Part shown: positions 1-10,827 of the stretch, piece after piece
Position numbering within the stretch: the stretch's first letter is position 1
Layout: each line of letters opens with the position of its first letter
From: Rhynchopus sp. YZ270_cl-10
Lineage: Eukaryota > Euglenozoa > Diplonemea > Diplonemida > Diplonemidae
Direction: 5' to 3'
NCBI GenBank assembly: GCA_964035575.1
Contig: OZ037889.1
Coordinates: forward strand, 992,001 to 1,056,000
Length of the DNA: 64,000 bases
Notes under the pieces: generated by a model
Databases searched by the model: none
What the model saw: the letters and a program-made list of their open reading frames with translations, nothing else
Told to the model about the DNA's origin: nothing
Program-made: the position numbers and the translations under genes

Positions 1-59
1 CAAGCCATATTTTCAAGCCACTTTTGAGTTTTGGTTTTTGGGGCTCTCCAACCGGTAAA

Positions 60-1560
60 GGGACCCCAGATGCAAATTTTGGATCGTACCTGGCCGCAAT
101 TGAAAGATTTTGAACACGGCTTTCAATTCCATTTTTTTAAGTTTTTTTTCGAAAAAAAATGTTATCCCCAAAATGAGGTGAGCATAAAATCCACTTTTTG
201 GTTTTTTACTAATTCGGCCGGCCGAGGAAAAACACGTAAATTATTTCTGTCCGAAAATAGCATTATTTGAAAGATTGATCACAAAATCTTTTCAAAGAAA
301 AAAAAATCGAGCAAAAAGTCCTAGTAGAACCCAACTTATATGAGTGCAGCTCTGTTAGTAGCCATGTCTAAAACTGATTTCCTTAACGATTTACACTGAA
401 ACATGGCTAAAAACGTAAAAAATGGGCGATTTTTCACAATTTGGGCATCTCCTGAGGTCGAAAGCCCCCAGAATGGGTCGGAACGACCCTGTGACCCGAA
501 AATCCATGAAAAAAGCACCCCGAAATACGAAAAAACAGTGAAAATTCGGCTTACTGTGTGCTCTGCATAGGTCGTGTGTGTGGGGTGTTTTTGTGGTTTT
601 GGTGGCAACTCGCCCCAGCATCCAAATGGCAAACAGATGCACAAAGGTTTTCGATTTTTGCTTATTTTAAAAGATTTGAGTCAAATAGTTTCCCCATAAA
701 CCAAAGGATATTTACGAAAACAAGCAGAACCATTATCAGATCATGATGACCCTTAGCCATAACCATGTCCTTCGGGTCGAAAGGGTGCCTCTTGGGTGGG
801 TAACAGTCCACAGATCCAAAGTGCAATCAGATGCGTAAAAGTTTTCAATTTTTGTTTCTTTTGAAAGATTCGTGTCAAAATCTTTGAAATATATAAAAAT
901 ATTTTAACGAAAACGAGTAGAACCTCATACAGAGCATGGGGTGTCATTGAGGAACCAGAATAGGGGGTGCCCGTCCAAAGGGCTTTGAAAAGTGCCGCGA
1001 CTCCCCCCAGCATCGAAAGTATTATCCGATGCATAAAAGTTTTCGATTTTTGCTTCTTTTGAAAGATCGGTGCAAATTCTTTCCACATAAAAAAAATGTT
1101 TTTACGAAAATGAGTAGACCCTATGTCAGAGCACGTTGTCCTACAGATTTTAGAATGTGGGGGGGTCACAGGGGTGCCCACACCCCCACCCCGCCTCCCC
1201 CCAGCATCGAAAGTAATATCCGATGCATAAAAGTTTTCGATTCTTGCTTCTTTTGAAAGATCGGCGAAAAATCTTTCGAAATATATAAAAATATGTGTTC
1301 ACAAAAATGGGTAGAACCCGACTAAGGGCTTGTAGGCATTGGGTATCGCGAAAGGTACATATTTGGGGTGTGGGTGAAAAAACGTCACTTTTGGTGAAAG
1401 TAGCGCCCCAGCCCCCAGCACCGAAAGTAATATCAGATGCACAAAAGTTTTCGACTCTTGCTTCTTTTGAAAGATCGGTGCAAATTCTTTTCACATAAAA
1501 AAAATGTTTTTACGAAAATGAGTTGAACCTGTCTAAAATCATGGCGTCATTTCGAAAGCC
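60..1560. repeat. Tandem satellite, unit about 195 bp
   Basis: At least five diverged direct copies can be seen. Each carries a GATGC(A/G)(C/T)AAA-GTTTTCGA anchor, followed by TTGCTTCTTTTGAAAGAT, an A-rich stretch, and (A)CGAAAA(T/C)GAGTAGAACC. The anchors start at 636, 830, 1028, 1222 and 1436, giving spacings of 194, 198, 194 and 214 bp. Most copies are preceded by a C-rich CCCCCAGCATCGAAAG block. A more decayed copy seems to lie around 255-340. The period is close to nucleosome spacing. No coding signal is visible, and short open frames here are shadows. The array may continue leftwards beyond the window. Confidence 0.85.
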
Positions 1561-2700
1561 ATTAAAGTGGCTCTTGGCTCTTATAGGGTTAAATTTTTTT
1601 TTTTTTGAAATATACTCACTGCAACGGCCACGTGGCAGTGTATCATACAACCCCTGACCGAGGGCATGGTTACTTGCATACAAAACCACGTTCCTCTCCC
1701 TCCCCACGAAGTGTACTTTGTAGTCTACTGGCTCTTCCGGTCCTTCAATTGGGTGACAAAGCGAGGCTTGGGTTCCATCTTATCAACGTTCTCTCAATAT
1801 TTCGATTTTTCTTCTGCAGTTATTTTTTGTTCTGTCGTATCCAGAGTGAAAATGTTGCCATGGCTACTGGCCTGAGGGGGATTTTCGCCCCTTCCCTGAG
1901 GCAAAGTCATTGCTGAAGCGACACTGTTCCCCAAGGTCATCTAACTGTCTAGTGCACGCAGAAGTCGTGGTTGCACTAAACCAAAGAGTAGACACAACGA
2001 ACAGGTTTCAGCAAGTGGCAGTGTGACACATGCCCCAATGTGGAACATGCTTCATCGCAGACGGGGTCAAGTTTCCTCACGATACGGCAAAACTCTGTAG
2101 GAAAAAAATGACATGGTTTTGTTTTCTGACATAGTTTCGTTTCATTTGTGTTTTTATGTCAATGAAGTGTTCTATGGGTTCAATAGCTTACAGTGCGGTT
2201 ATATCTGTCATCTGTGCACTGGCACACTGTCACGAGAGGGCTTTGTATTTCAACGCTACTATCTATTCCTACACTTTCTGTTGTTGGCCGCAGGGTGCTT
2301 GTGTTCATCAGGATGGCTGGCATCGTGGGTCAGTTGCACCAATACCCGGTGTGGTCGAAGGTGGCATACTACACTGTAAAGACTTTGTAAAGTTTTTTCA
2401 CCCCAAATATTTGGCCCCCTTTTTACCCTGTGAACACTTTGTAAAGACTTTTGTGAAACCTTGCGCTTAGATCACGCCAACCATTTCCTTGTCTATTCTG
2501 TCGTTTTAATGTCAGTTTTTTTAATATATTTTCCTGATACCCAAAATAACGACAATCATTAGCGCCGACATTAAAACGTATACCTGATTTTTTGGTCTAC
2601 GTTGGTATTGTGTGCTTATGTTCCATCTTACTGCTTCTTGTTTTCTCAATTAAAGGGTAGTCCTGAACAGGCCTTGACCCTTACGCTGTATATGGCGCAG
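1561..2700. other. Intergenic DNA with short dispersed repeats
   Basis: No gene is supported. At 2219-2262 there is a copy of the 3' end of the dispersed repeat called family 1 here (CACTGTCACGAGAGGGCTTT and then GTATTTCAA). At about 2285-2345 there is a copy of family 3 (TGGCTGGCATCGT followed by GGGTCAG). Two near-identical stretches containing ACTTTGTAAAG occur around 2378 and 2433. The short open frames have no family resemblance. Confidence 0.6.
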
Positions 2701-2708
2701 CCAATACC

Positions 2709-3238
2709 CAGGGATTACGCTCCACGTGTGGAACGTATGGAAATCCATACGTGAATTGTTTTTGAAAAGGTGGAATCCATACGTGTCCATACGTAGCTAA
2801 TTTGGGTTTTGGATTGGGGCTGGGGTGGGGTAGGTGAGGGGTGGGGCTCCGCCCCCACCTCTCACCTACCCCCTACAGAATTCTATTTGTAGGAGACAAT
2901 TTTCTATTTTACCGGAAAAGGAGCATGCAGCATTGCGAAAGAGAAAAGTAGCGTACCGCCTGCGGCGCTAGATTGCAATACACCCTTCCCGTGACATAAT
3001 AGACAATTTTAAGCGCAATTTTTAGAAATGTTGCGTACCGTGGCTTCGCCAGGAACATTCAGGTGCCATGACTGATGATTTCTCCAGTTCTTCGAACTTT
3101 CACAGCCCTTCTCAACCAACTTTGCCAGGGAGAGCGCGCGCGAAGCGCGCGCGGTTTTTAATTGTTTTTGCTTAGAATTGTACGTGTTGAAAATCCATAC
3201 GTACTTTTTTTATTTTTGGGGGAGCTGCGTAATCCCTG
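2709..3238. mobile_element. hAT-like non-autonomous DNA transposon 1 (530 bp)
   Basis: The termini are a perfect 12-bp inverted repeat, CAGGGATTACGC at 2709-2720 and GCGTAATCCCTG at 3227-3238. An 8-bp direct duplication, CCAATACC, lies at 2701-2708 and 3239-3246. CAGGG ends and an 8-bp target duplication are the established signature of the hAT superfamily. TCCATACGT and its complement recur near both ends, resembling subterminal transposase-binding repeats. The inside holds a 21-bp near-perfect G/C hairpin (2827-2872) and a GCGCGCGC hairpin near 3132-3151. There is no transposase frame, so it must have been mobilised in trans. A diverged relative of its middle part lies at 17940-18055. Confidence 0.9.
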
Positions 3239-3443
3239 CCAATACCTAATGAACAAAAAAAAGGTAAATTCTTTATTGTGACAATTTTTTTTAAAAAAAT
3301 GGTAAATTCCCAAAAAAGGTAAGAGATCCGCCAACGCATGGTTTTCTACTTAATCCTTGCATGTTAATTGCCATGCACACTCTGGTATCGTCAATTTTAC
3401 CGAAGTATCATAGATACAACAACTCCACGAACTTTTATCACAC

Positions 3444-3463
3444 ATTTTTTTCTTCAATTTCAG
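3444..3463 (+). promoter_or_regulatory. Probable trans-splice acceptor of the CLC gene
   Basis: A pyrimidine run (TTTTTTTCTTCAATTTCAG) ends in AG at 3462-3463, 25 bases before the ATG at 3489. No other exon is evident upstream, so the site fits addition of a spliced leader rather than removal of an internal intron. This is inferred from context. Confidence 0.55.
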
Positions 3464-3488
3464 ACACAGAGGGGGGTGTGAAAAAACA

Positions 3489-6164
3489 ATGAACGTCAAC
3501 ACTGCCCAGGAGGAGTCTGGGAGGTCTGCGAGTCTGTTTGTGTCACATGATGGCGTGCGTTCACGACGTGGTTCGAGCAGACCACCTAAGCTGCCCGAAA
3601 CCACCCGCGAGGAGCAGCTGACGGAGGGGGAGGCAGTGGGCATGGACGGTATCGACGATGCTGAGGGGTTTGGGTTTTTCCAGGTGGGGCGAGACTTTGA
3701 GTCCTCGAAGGTATCACATAAGTTCACCGCAGATGAGATGAAGCGCATGGGGAAGTACGAAGGGCTTGACTACTACAAGGATGAGAACATTCTCTACAAA
3801 TCTCACCTCGAGTCTGTCCGAAACGAAAGCACCTGGCCAAAGTGGATTATGTTCTTCACCATTGGAACTGTTGTTGGCGTTCTTGCTTTTGTTCTTTTCG
3901 AAACCATTGCATTTACGTTGGACAAACGGTATTCCGCGACGCTCGATATTCTTAGCCGTTCTGATGGGGCTACGTATGTGGAGGCGTACGTCTTCTTTGT
4001 CGCAACTGGTGTTGCTCTGGCAGGGTCCGGATCCTTGATGGTAGTGTATCTTGCCCCAGGCGCAGCGGGGAGTGGTGTTCCGGACGTCATGGGATACCTC
4101 AACGGTGTGTTGATCCCGCATGTCTTCAACGTTAAGACATTTACAGTGAAGTTCATTGGTTGCATCTTATCCGTGGGGAGCGGTCTGCCTGTTGGCCCCG
4201 AAGGACCGATTATTCACATTGGTGCGTTGATAGGAGCGAGTTTGCCTATGGCTCGGAGCCGTACGTTGGGGATGAGTTTGGACAATATGTTGGAGAAGGT
4301 TGGGGCGAAGCAGTACATTGATTTGTTCAGACAGCCGAAGGAGCACCGCGACTTCATCACCGGGGGTGCTGCTGCTGGTGTGAGCGCAGCGTTCTCAGCT
4401 CCTGTAGGTGGGTTGTTGTTTGTCTTTGAAGAGGTGGCATCGTTCTGGGAGCCACGACTCACCTGGATGGTTTTCTTTGCATGCTTGATCGCCTCCTTCT
4501 CAAACTCAATGTTTCAATCCTATTTTGAAGGCTGGAAGGTTGACGGCGAATTTGGATACTTCGCAGACAAAATGGATGTCATCTTCCCATTAGTCACTAA
4601 CAGACGTTTTCACGTCTTTTCTATGTTCCCTACCGTTCTTATTGGCGCTTTAGGTGGGGTTATGGGAGCATTATTTACTTTTTTGAATCTCAAAATTGTA
4701 CGCCTACGGATCATGAAACTTGCGAATCACCGTTTGTATAAGGTTGCGGAGGTTTGCACGATTTGTATCATTTATTCTACTATTGTGTTTTTGATGGCGG
4801 TTACATCAGAATGCAAAGACATACCTTCAGACATGAATTGCATGGAGGATAGCTCTGTTGAAGGGTCTACAGAGGCAATTACGAACACCACCATTGCGGA
4901 AGGCTGTGAATGGATTGTATACCAGGTCTGCACGCAGAAGGAAGGGCCTGGGCCAAACCGGTATTCTCCTCTTGCGACGTTGTGCTTTACCTCGGGTGAC
5001 AAGGTGGTGAAGCATCTGTTTACGACGGCGGATATAGGGATTGAGACAGAGGCTCAGGATTTGCTAGCATTTCTTGCAGTGTACTTCTTTTTTTCGTGTT
5101 GGTGCGCGGGGATGGCGATTTCGTCGGGTCTTGTTATTCCGATGTTGATTACCGGAGCATTGATGGGGCGGCTGGTAGGAAGAATCTTTCAGTATTTTAT
5201 TGTGACGCATTGGGTCGATACAGCGATTTTTGCGTTGATTGGTGCGTCCGCGTTTTTTGGTGGTGTGTCGCGTTTGACAGTCTCGCTTGCGGTGATCATG
5301 CTGGAGGTATCTGGGGGTCTGCATTTTTTGCTTCCCATCATGGCTGCAGTGCTGATCGCAAAGTGGATTGCGGACTTCGCAACCCATTCGTTGTATCACG
5401 CATTGTTAGAGGTAAAGTGTGTTCCATTCCTAGACTTTCTATGTGATATCCCCAAAATGGATTGTTTTTGCGCGGGGGATGTTATGGTATCTCCGGTCAA
5501 AACGATGACCCAGAGGGTTTCGGTTCAGACCATAGTAGATCTGTTGAGTGGTACTCCACACAATGGGTTTCCTGTTGTTTATAAGAATAAGGAGAGTGGG
5601 AGGATTGTGTTTAAGGGGATGATCCTGCGGTCGCAGCTGCAGGGGTTGATAACGTTGCATCAGGAAGGGGGGTTGGGTGATGCAGGGGATTTCGAAACGT
5701 CGTCGCCGACAAGCCGTGCAGGGTCTTCCCCAAGGGGTGGGTCATCCCCGAGGGGCGGGAGTTCTCCTAGGGGAGGATTTGGGGCGGGCAGTCCTCATTC
5801 CTCCGCATCTCCGTTGTTGGATCAGCAGCAAGGGGTTGAATATACCACACTACATCAATGTATGGATGGGATTGCGTATAGGAGAGACGACGTACCAGAA
5901 GTGAGTATCGACAAAATGCAGGATGTGTTGGACCTCTCGGAGTACGTGAACACCAGCAGCTTCACGGTGAACAAAGGGTTTTCGGTGAACATCGTGAGGG
6001 ATCTGTTCCGTACAATGGCGCTTCGTCACCTTCCAGTTGTGGATGATCATAACCAAGTCGTGGGGATGCTCACCAGAAAAGACCTAATCGGGCAGGCAAT
6101 TGAACGGGGTATCGAACAGAACATTGAAAATAACAATATGGATAAGATTCAGCTCGCGGAATAG
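3489..6164 (+). CDS. CLC-type chloride channel / Cl-/H+ exchanger, CLC-6/7-like
   Basis: An 891-residue membrane protein predicted to move chloride in exchange for protons, probably across an endolysosomal or vacuolar membrane. A YEGLDYYKDEN motif (about 90-100) before the first helix is typical of the CLC-6/7 branch. The three selectivity-filter signatures are present: GSGVP (194-198), GPEGP (236-240) with gating Glu238, and the SSGLVIP region in the second half. FVFEE (311-315) supplies the internal proton-transfer glutamate, Glu315, which favours an exchanger over a channel. GGVSRLTVSLAVIMLE matches the late conserved helix. Two CBS domains follow (about 660-720 and 820-880), separated by a low-complexity linker with repeated SSPRGG. 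The length is normal for eukaryotic CLCs. The gene is uninterrupted, and the first ATG after the acceptor is used. Confidence 0.95.
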   Translation: MNVNTAQEESGRSASLFVSHDGVRSRRGSSRPPKLPETTREEQLTEGEAVGMDGIDDAEGFGFFQVGRDFESSKVSHKFTADEMKRMGKYEGLDYYKDENILYKSHLESVRNESTWPKWIMFFTIGTVVGVLAFVLFETIAFTLDKRYSATLDILSRSDGATYVEAYVFFVATGVALAGSGSLMVVYLAPGAAGSGVPDVMGYLNGVLIPHVFNVKTFTVKFIGCILSVGSGLPVGPEGPIIHIGALIGASLPMARSRTLGMSLDNMLEKVGAKQYIDLFRQPKEHRDFITGGAAAGVSAAFSAPVGGLLFVFEEVASFWEPRLTWMVFFACLIASFSNSMFQSYFEGWKVDGEFGYFADKMDVIFPLVTNRRFHVFSMFPTVLIGALGGVMGALFTFLNLKIVRLRIMKLANHRLYKVAEVCTICIIYSTIVFLMAVTSECKDIPSDMNCMEDSSVEGSTEAITNTTIAEGCEWIVYQVCTQKEGPGPNRYSPLATLCFTSGDKVVKHLFTTADIGIETEAQDLLAFLAVYFFFSCWCAGMAISSGLVIPMLITGALMGRLVGRIFQYFIVTHWVDTAIFALIGASAFFGGVSRLTVSLAVIMLEVSGGLHFLLPIMAAVLIAKWIADFATHSLYHALLEVKCVPFLDFLCDIPKMDCFCAGDVMVSPVKTMTQRVSVQTIVDLLSGTPHNGFPVVYKNKESGRIVFKGMILRSQLQGLITLHQEGGLGDAGDFETSSPTSRAGSSPRGGSSPRGGSSPRGGFGAGSPHSSASPLLDQQQGVEYTTLHQCMDGIAYRRDDVPEVSIDKMQDVLDLSEYVNTSSFTVNKGFSVNIVRDLFRTMALRHLPVVDDHNQVVGMLTRKDLIGQAIERGIEQNIENNNMDKIQLAE

Positions 6165-7605
6165 ATTATTTTGATTAAAAAAAACGTAGTTTTCTGAGAG
6201 GTGTACGCATCTCTTTGCATTTTTCTTCAGTGCCTCCGTCCGGCACTATCAACTTTTTTTCTTTCAGGTTTTGGTTCAACGGGAAGGGGGGGAAGGTTTG
6301 GAGGTTAGAACAGAGTGTTATATTTTTTGTTTTATTTCTGTGTATGGAGCTGGGGAGGGGAGAGGGGGGGGGAGAGTTTTTATCGTGATTTTATCATTCC
6401 TGTTCTCAAAAAAAGGAAACAAAAATGTAACCCCGTGTGTTGGAGTCACCTTTCGTCAAAAGAATTTTTTTTTTCAACAGATTGTTTGCTATTGTGGAGG
6501 GGATGTGTGTATGACGCTGGTCAAGACGTGTGTGCACAAGATGTGCATTGCATCGTAGGGTTCTACTTTTGTGAATTTTTTTGGCACCTTTTTCTTTTTC
6601 TAAAAATGAAAAGAGTGCAACAAAAAATGTGTTTTTTTTTTGTTTGTGATAAAGTGTGCTTTATGTTTCGAAAATGGGTGGACACCCCTCGCACATTATT
6701 TGTTCGTTTTTTTACCCCCCTACCCCAGAATCCTGTGAAGAACAATCGTAGTGTCCACTGTCCCATGACAGTAGTCCGAAAAAATCAAACAAAATTTCCC
6801 TCCCCCCTTCCCCTTTCTCCCCTACTCTCCCGCAAAAGGCTCCCCTCATTGTGGCGAACTTAACTATGTGTGTGTGTTTTTTTGGTGACTAAGCATGAGA
6901 GGCTTAGGTTCATCTATAAACTTTTCTTTTCTTTTCTTTTTTATATTCTAGATGGCCAAGCAACGTAACGCTGTTCTTCATCTTTTGCCAATTTTGCTTT
7001 TTTATTTATTTTAGATGAGGTTTGCACACCTGCATCACATCAATATTTTAGAGGGTTTTTCGTCCCCCATCTTTTTGTGAAAAAAAAAAAAAATTCGAAC
7101 GAACTACTTTTCCCTCCCATCCCCCATCCCTCCTGCTTCCCAGACCGCCGAAACCAGACCTTTTTTTTATATACCCGTTTGCTAACGACATCAAAATATA
7201 AAGACCCCTTTTTTTATTGGGGTTTTTTCTTTTCCCCCCCTTTTTTTTTTAAAACATTTTTCTTTTCTTGTAGTGAGGCTTCAACAGGAATTAGTCGCTA
7301 TCTCAACAAAGAAGCGCACCTACCTCTCAACTTCCAAAGTACTACAATGAAATGCAATACAAAACAAACAGAGTAGCAAAAACAAGAACAAAAATAAAAC
7401 AAAGTTGAAACAAACTTGTTCAAAACTTTTTCAAATCCCCCATCCCTCCTGCTTCCCAGAGGTGTTTACACTGTCAAGTCCACCATTTACTAAGGCAAGG
7501 TGACTAAGCACGGAGAGGCTTAGGATCATCTTACAAACTTTTCTTTACTTTCTCTCAGATGTATACAAATATGTTCTCAAAGTAAAAGTACCTCCAATCG
7601 CCACA

Positions 7606-7696
7606 CAAATGGATGTAAGACTGCATGGTTGGGGTCCACCTGCACCGGTCATGTACCAAAGGTACACTGTCATGAGAGGGTTTTGTATTTCAAGTC
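7606..7696 (+). repeat. Dispersed repeat family 1, diverged copy
   Basis: Matches the family core (GGATGTA-GACTGCATGGTTGGGGT, GTACCAA-GGTACACTGTCA, then GAGAGGG and TTTGTATTTCAAGTC). It has lost part of the central CCACCCCC/GGTACAGCCGG section. Confidence 0.75.
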
Positions 7697-8462
7697 TGTT
7701 TCTTTTATACTCTGCTTAACTTTGTAATACTGTAAATGGGCGACGACACCCTGAACAACTGTCTCTCTGCGGTGAAAGCAGTCAGACAAAAAAAAAAAAA
7801 ATGGCACAACACAAAGATATGCAAGTAATGGCACATCTTTTTCGGGTCCGAGTCTTAACTGGTTTCAAATATATATATCCCCACCCAGCATCCCCCCCTT
7901 TTTTAGACCGTTTCCGTTCAGCTCGAGCAATTATCTACCCCCCCTTTTTTTATATTCATTCAATTGTCCTCTTCTTGAGTGAGTCGAGAGACTTCTCGAA
8001 GGTGTGTTCTTTTCGCACGTTAGGATTTTCAAAAAGTCTGGCAGAGTCGGCCAGACTGTCATGTACGAAATACACCCCCCCCCTCATTCCATGCCCACAA
8101 CCGTACCCTGTATTGTGTTAGCATTACCAATTTTTACCCACCCCATTTCCCCTTTGCTCTGTCAAAGGTATTGCTTGGAGCTGCGAAATGATTTATTTTT
8201 CTTCTTTTTCTTTTATTCCCAACATCTGCGTCCTATCGGGGCGATGTGGTGCTCAACTTTATGTAGTGTTGTTCTGGATTTCGATAATTTGCGGAGAACC
8301 AGCTCCATCTGCCAATATACGGTAAAGCGTTCGCACTTTCCACTTTTCTCCTTATTTTGTTTCAATCTGCCAGATGCAGTGCGCTGTGCGTGAGGCTCAA
8401 TCCTATTTTGGCCATGAGAAGTTCTCTAGTCAGCTGTTTTTTTTTATATCAGCCATATCAGA

Positions 8463-8610
8463 TGTAAACCACGAAATGGATGTAGGACTGCATGGTTGGG
8501 GGGTCCACCCCCAGTACAGCCGCTCATTGTACCAAGGTACACTGTCATGAGAGGGCTGTTGTATTTCAACTCTACTTTTTTTATTGATGGTAAAGAAGGA
8601 AGCACTTCGC
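8463..8610 (+). repeat. Dispersed repeat family 1, long form
   Basis: A full-length copy beginning TGTAAACCACGAAATGGATG. It continues past TTTGTATTTCAA into a T-rich tract and the tail TTGATGGTAAAGAAGGAAGC, which only the copy at 41693-41835 shares. These two define a longer (about 145 bp) version of the family. Confidence 0.8.
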
Positions 8611-9005
8611 AGAACTGTTGTTACCTGTATGTGTCGTGCAGAGTGCACAAGGTCCGATTGTTTTTTCCTCTTCTCCCTGGAGAACCCTATTGCCCAGTAC
8701 CTCCGTCCGTAAAAAGGGTTATTTTTCTTTGTGTTTTTTTTTTGAATGTCCTTGTGTGCTTTCTCTTCATTGAATGGAAAGTATATGAAATTGACATTAT
8801 TTTACGTTTTGGCAGTCAGTATCAGAAAATTGGTGCACTTTCTGCCTCTATCGGTGACCCCTACCACTGATCATTCATTGCAAAAAAGCAGGTATTTCAT
8901 TGAATCGCTCGTTTTTTTTTAAAGGGTACTTGTGCTTTCATCCGGATGGCTGGCATCGTACATGGGTCAGTCGGAGGTGCCTGCATTAAAAACTTCACTT
9001 TTTTT

Positions 9006-10015
9006 CAGGGGTGGGCGGGCACCCTGGGGTTTTTTCCATTTTTTTGGATCGGGCACCCGGGTTTTTTCTAAGGATTTTTACAGGCAATTTTTGGATTTTT
9101 CTGAGAACACGCTGCCCCCCTGCCGAAATATGTTCTCGGTTTTCCCTTTTCGGGGGGTTTTTTTGGCCTTTTTCGGGTTTTCCGAGTTTTTACCCTCACT
9201 GTCACGGGGTCATTTTGAAAAAAATGGGCAAATTCTTGGCTGATACACGTTTTGGTCATTACCACCAGCGAGTTGCTTAGCGGGGTTAAATTGAACTATG
9301 ATTCTGGACCCACTGTAACGTGAACCGCCCCCTCGACATTCAAGAAGGGGTCCTAAACCCGGGCGCGCTACGCGCTACGTGCACCCCGAATGTTCGGGAT
9401 GAATATAAAACGGCGCCGCAGGCGAAAAAAAATTAGGGTACAGTATAAAAAATGCAGCTTTACACCACAAAGCCACTCAGCGAATCCTTTTTTGCAGAGC
9501 AAAAAAGGGAAAATGGCGCCGCAGGCAAATTTTTTTATAAGGTGCAGCCCTGGGCGGCGCGGAATTATTTTTCTTTTTCGTTCCTCAGTGCCGTCAGGGC
9601 CTGCCCAAGTGCGCCAACGCAATGCACTTTGCTACCACCGTGGTGGCGAGCACTTGCAGCACTGCAAGAAGCAAGGTTCCCTCGACGTTTGCAGTCACAC
9701 GCACCATACTGTATTATTATTTATTCTGTTATGCGGGAGGTGAAAGGGACGAGACCGAAGGAAGCGGGGTGGAGACTTTTTTTTGTTCATTATGGCTTGG
9801 TACCGCACTCCCCGGGCAGAGTGCGAGTTATTCTCAGCCACACGGGGCCCGGCCCGACCCCCCAGACTTTTCCCCCTAAGAATAACCCTTAGAAAAATAA
9901 ATTTACCCCGTATAAAATCCTTAGAAAAAATAATTTTTCCCCCGTGGAAAATCCTTAGAAAAAATAAAATAAAATCAAAATCGGGCCCCGGGCACCCACT
10001 TTAGGCCCAGGCCTG
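9006..10015. mobile_element. hAT-like non-autonomous DNA transposon 2 (1,010 bp)
   Basis: The left end CAGGGGTGGGCGGGCACCC and the right end (GGGCACCCACTTTAGGCCC, then AGGCCTG) are imperfect inverted repeats of the classic hAT form. An 8-bp CTTTTTTT flanks both sides (8998-9005 and 10016-10023); its low complexity weakens it alone. The interior shares about 300 bp (about 9090-9380) with element 3 at 15490-15790, including GGTCC and AAACCCGGGCGCGCTAC. It also carries tandem units with GGCGCCGCAGGC (about 9410-9535) that recur at 16010-16160. No transposase is present. Confidence 0.75.
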
Positions 10016-10023
10016 CTTTTTTT

Positions 10024-10827
10024 TTGGTTTTTTTTTTTGTCACCTCATGAAATGAAGGAGGAAATAGAAACAAATCATTTTTGAACACACTTTGCGGTTC
10101 TAGGGACGAACCGCGCTGCAGAGCCACCTCCTCACCAAAACAGGTCGAGGTTGTGTGCGTTTCACCACAACCTCCTCTCCCATGGGGTTGTATCGTCTGA
10201 TGGGTGTTACGTTTCTATTTTTACCTGCCCCCTCCGCCTCTCCCTCCCCCTTTTGATCCGCATTATTTTGTTGAACTCAACTCTCAAATAAAAGGGCCTC
10301 CCTCTTTGGATATGTTCCCTTTCTTATGAGGCCCGTCAAAACCCCTAGGTGTATGCGCACAGCCAGGGTACATCCATCTTGCAATTTTTTTTAAAAATAT
10401 CCCAGCAATTATGTACCAAAAAAGAACGGACCTCACCCAAACTCTAATTTTTTTTTGTGTTATCAAGCATTGCCGAATAGAAATGGAAAACGACGGATGG
10501 TGCGTGCCCACTTTAGCGTATTGGTTTTCCACTAACATCACTCACATTCATCAGTGAAAAACGCAAACCTTTTGCGGTGCGATAAATGAACCCAGAGGCG
10601 ATCCACGAAAAAAAGTGTTTTCTTTATTTCATTTAACTGTCATATCCTGAAGTCGTTTTCTATTTTTTTTTTATATTTTTTATGTCGCCTTATGATTCCC
10701 CCCTCCTCCCCTTCACCTTTTGATTTCTCCCCTTCCCTCATCTACCACCCATCCACCAGCCCGGAAGGGGGGCGACCCCTCCCCCTCCCCCTCCCTCCCC
10801 GGATTTTAAAAAAAAATCCGAAAAAAT
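10024..10827. other. Intergenic / 5' flank of the cyclase-like gene
   Basis: No gene is supported. The last 150 bases are strongly pyrimidine-rich (runs of CCCCTCC) and contain CATCCACCAG (AG near 10760), a candidate trans-splice acceptor. A small AT-rich hairpin (GGATTTT and AAAATCC) sits just before the ATG. Confidence 0.5.

Larger units (their letters stand above)
6165..8997. other. Intergenic, pyrimidine-rich, with dispersed repeats
   Basis: There is no supportable gene in this 2.8 kb. Long T and C runs dominate. Family 2 repeats (GACTAAGCACGAGAGGCTTAG, then TCATCTTATAAACTTTTC) occur at about 6882-6935 and 7498-7555. Family 1 repeats lie at 7606-7696 and 8463-8570. A family 3 copy (CATCCGGATGGCTGGCATCG) lies at about 8930-8978. 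The open frame at 6315-6863 is read through low-complexity sequence and resembles no family I know. Confidence 0.6.

Noticed and set aside
3132-3160. GC hairpin followed by Ts, like a bacterial terminator
   Set aside because: It lies inside a hAT-like element of a eukaryotic genome, so intrinsic termination is not expected.
6315-6863. Possible 182-codon gene after the CLC gene
   Set aside because: Read through homopolymer runs, Phe/Cys-rich, and resembles no family.
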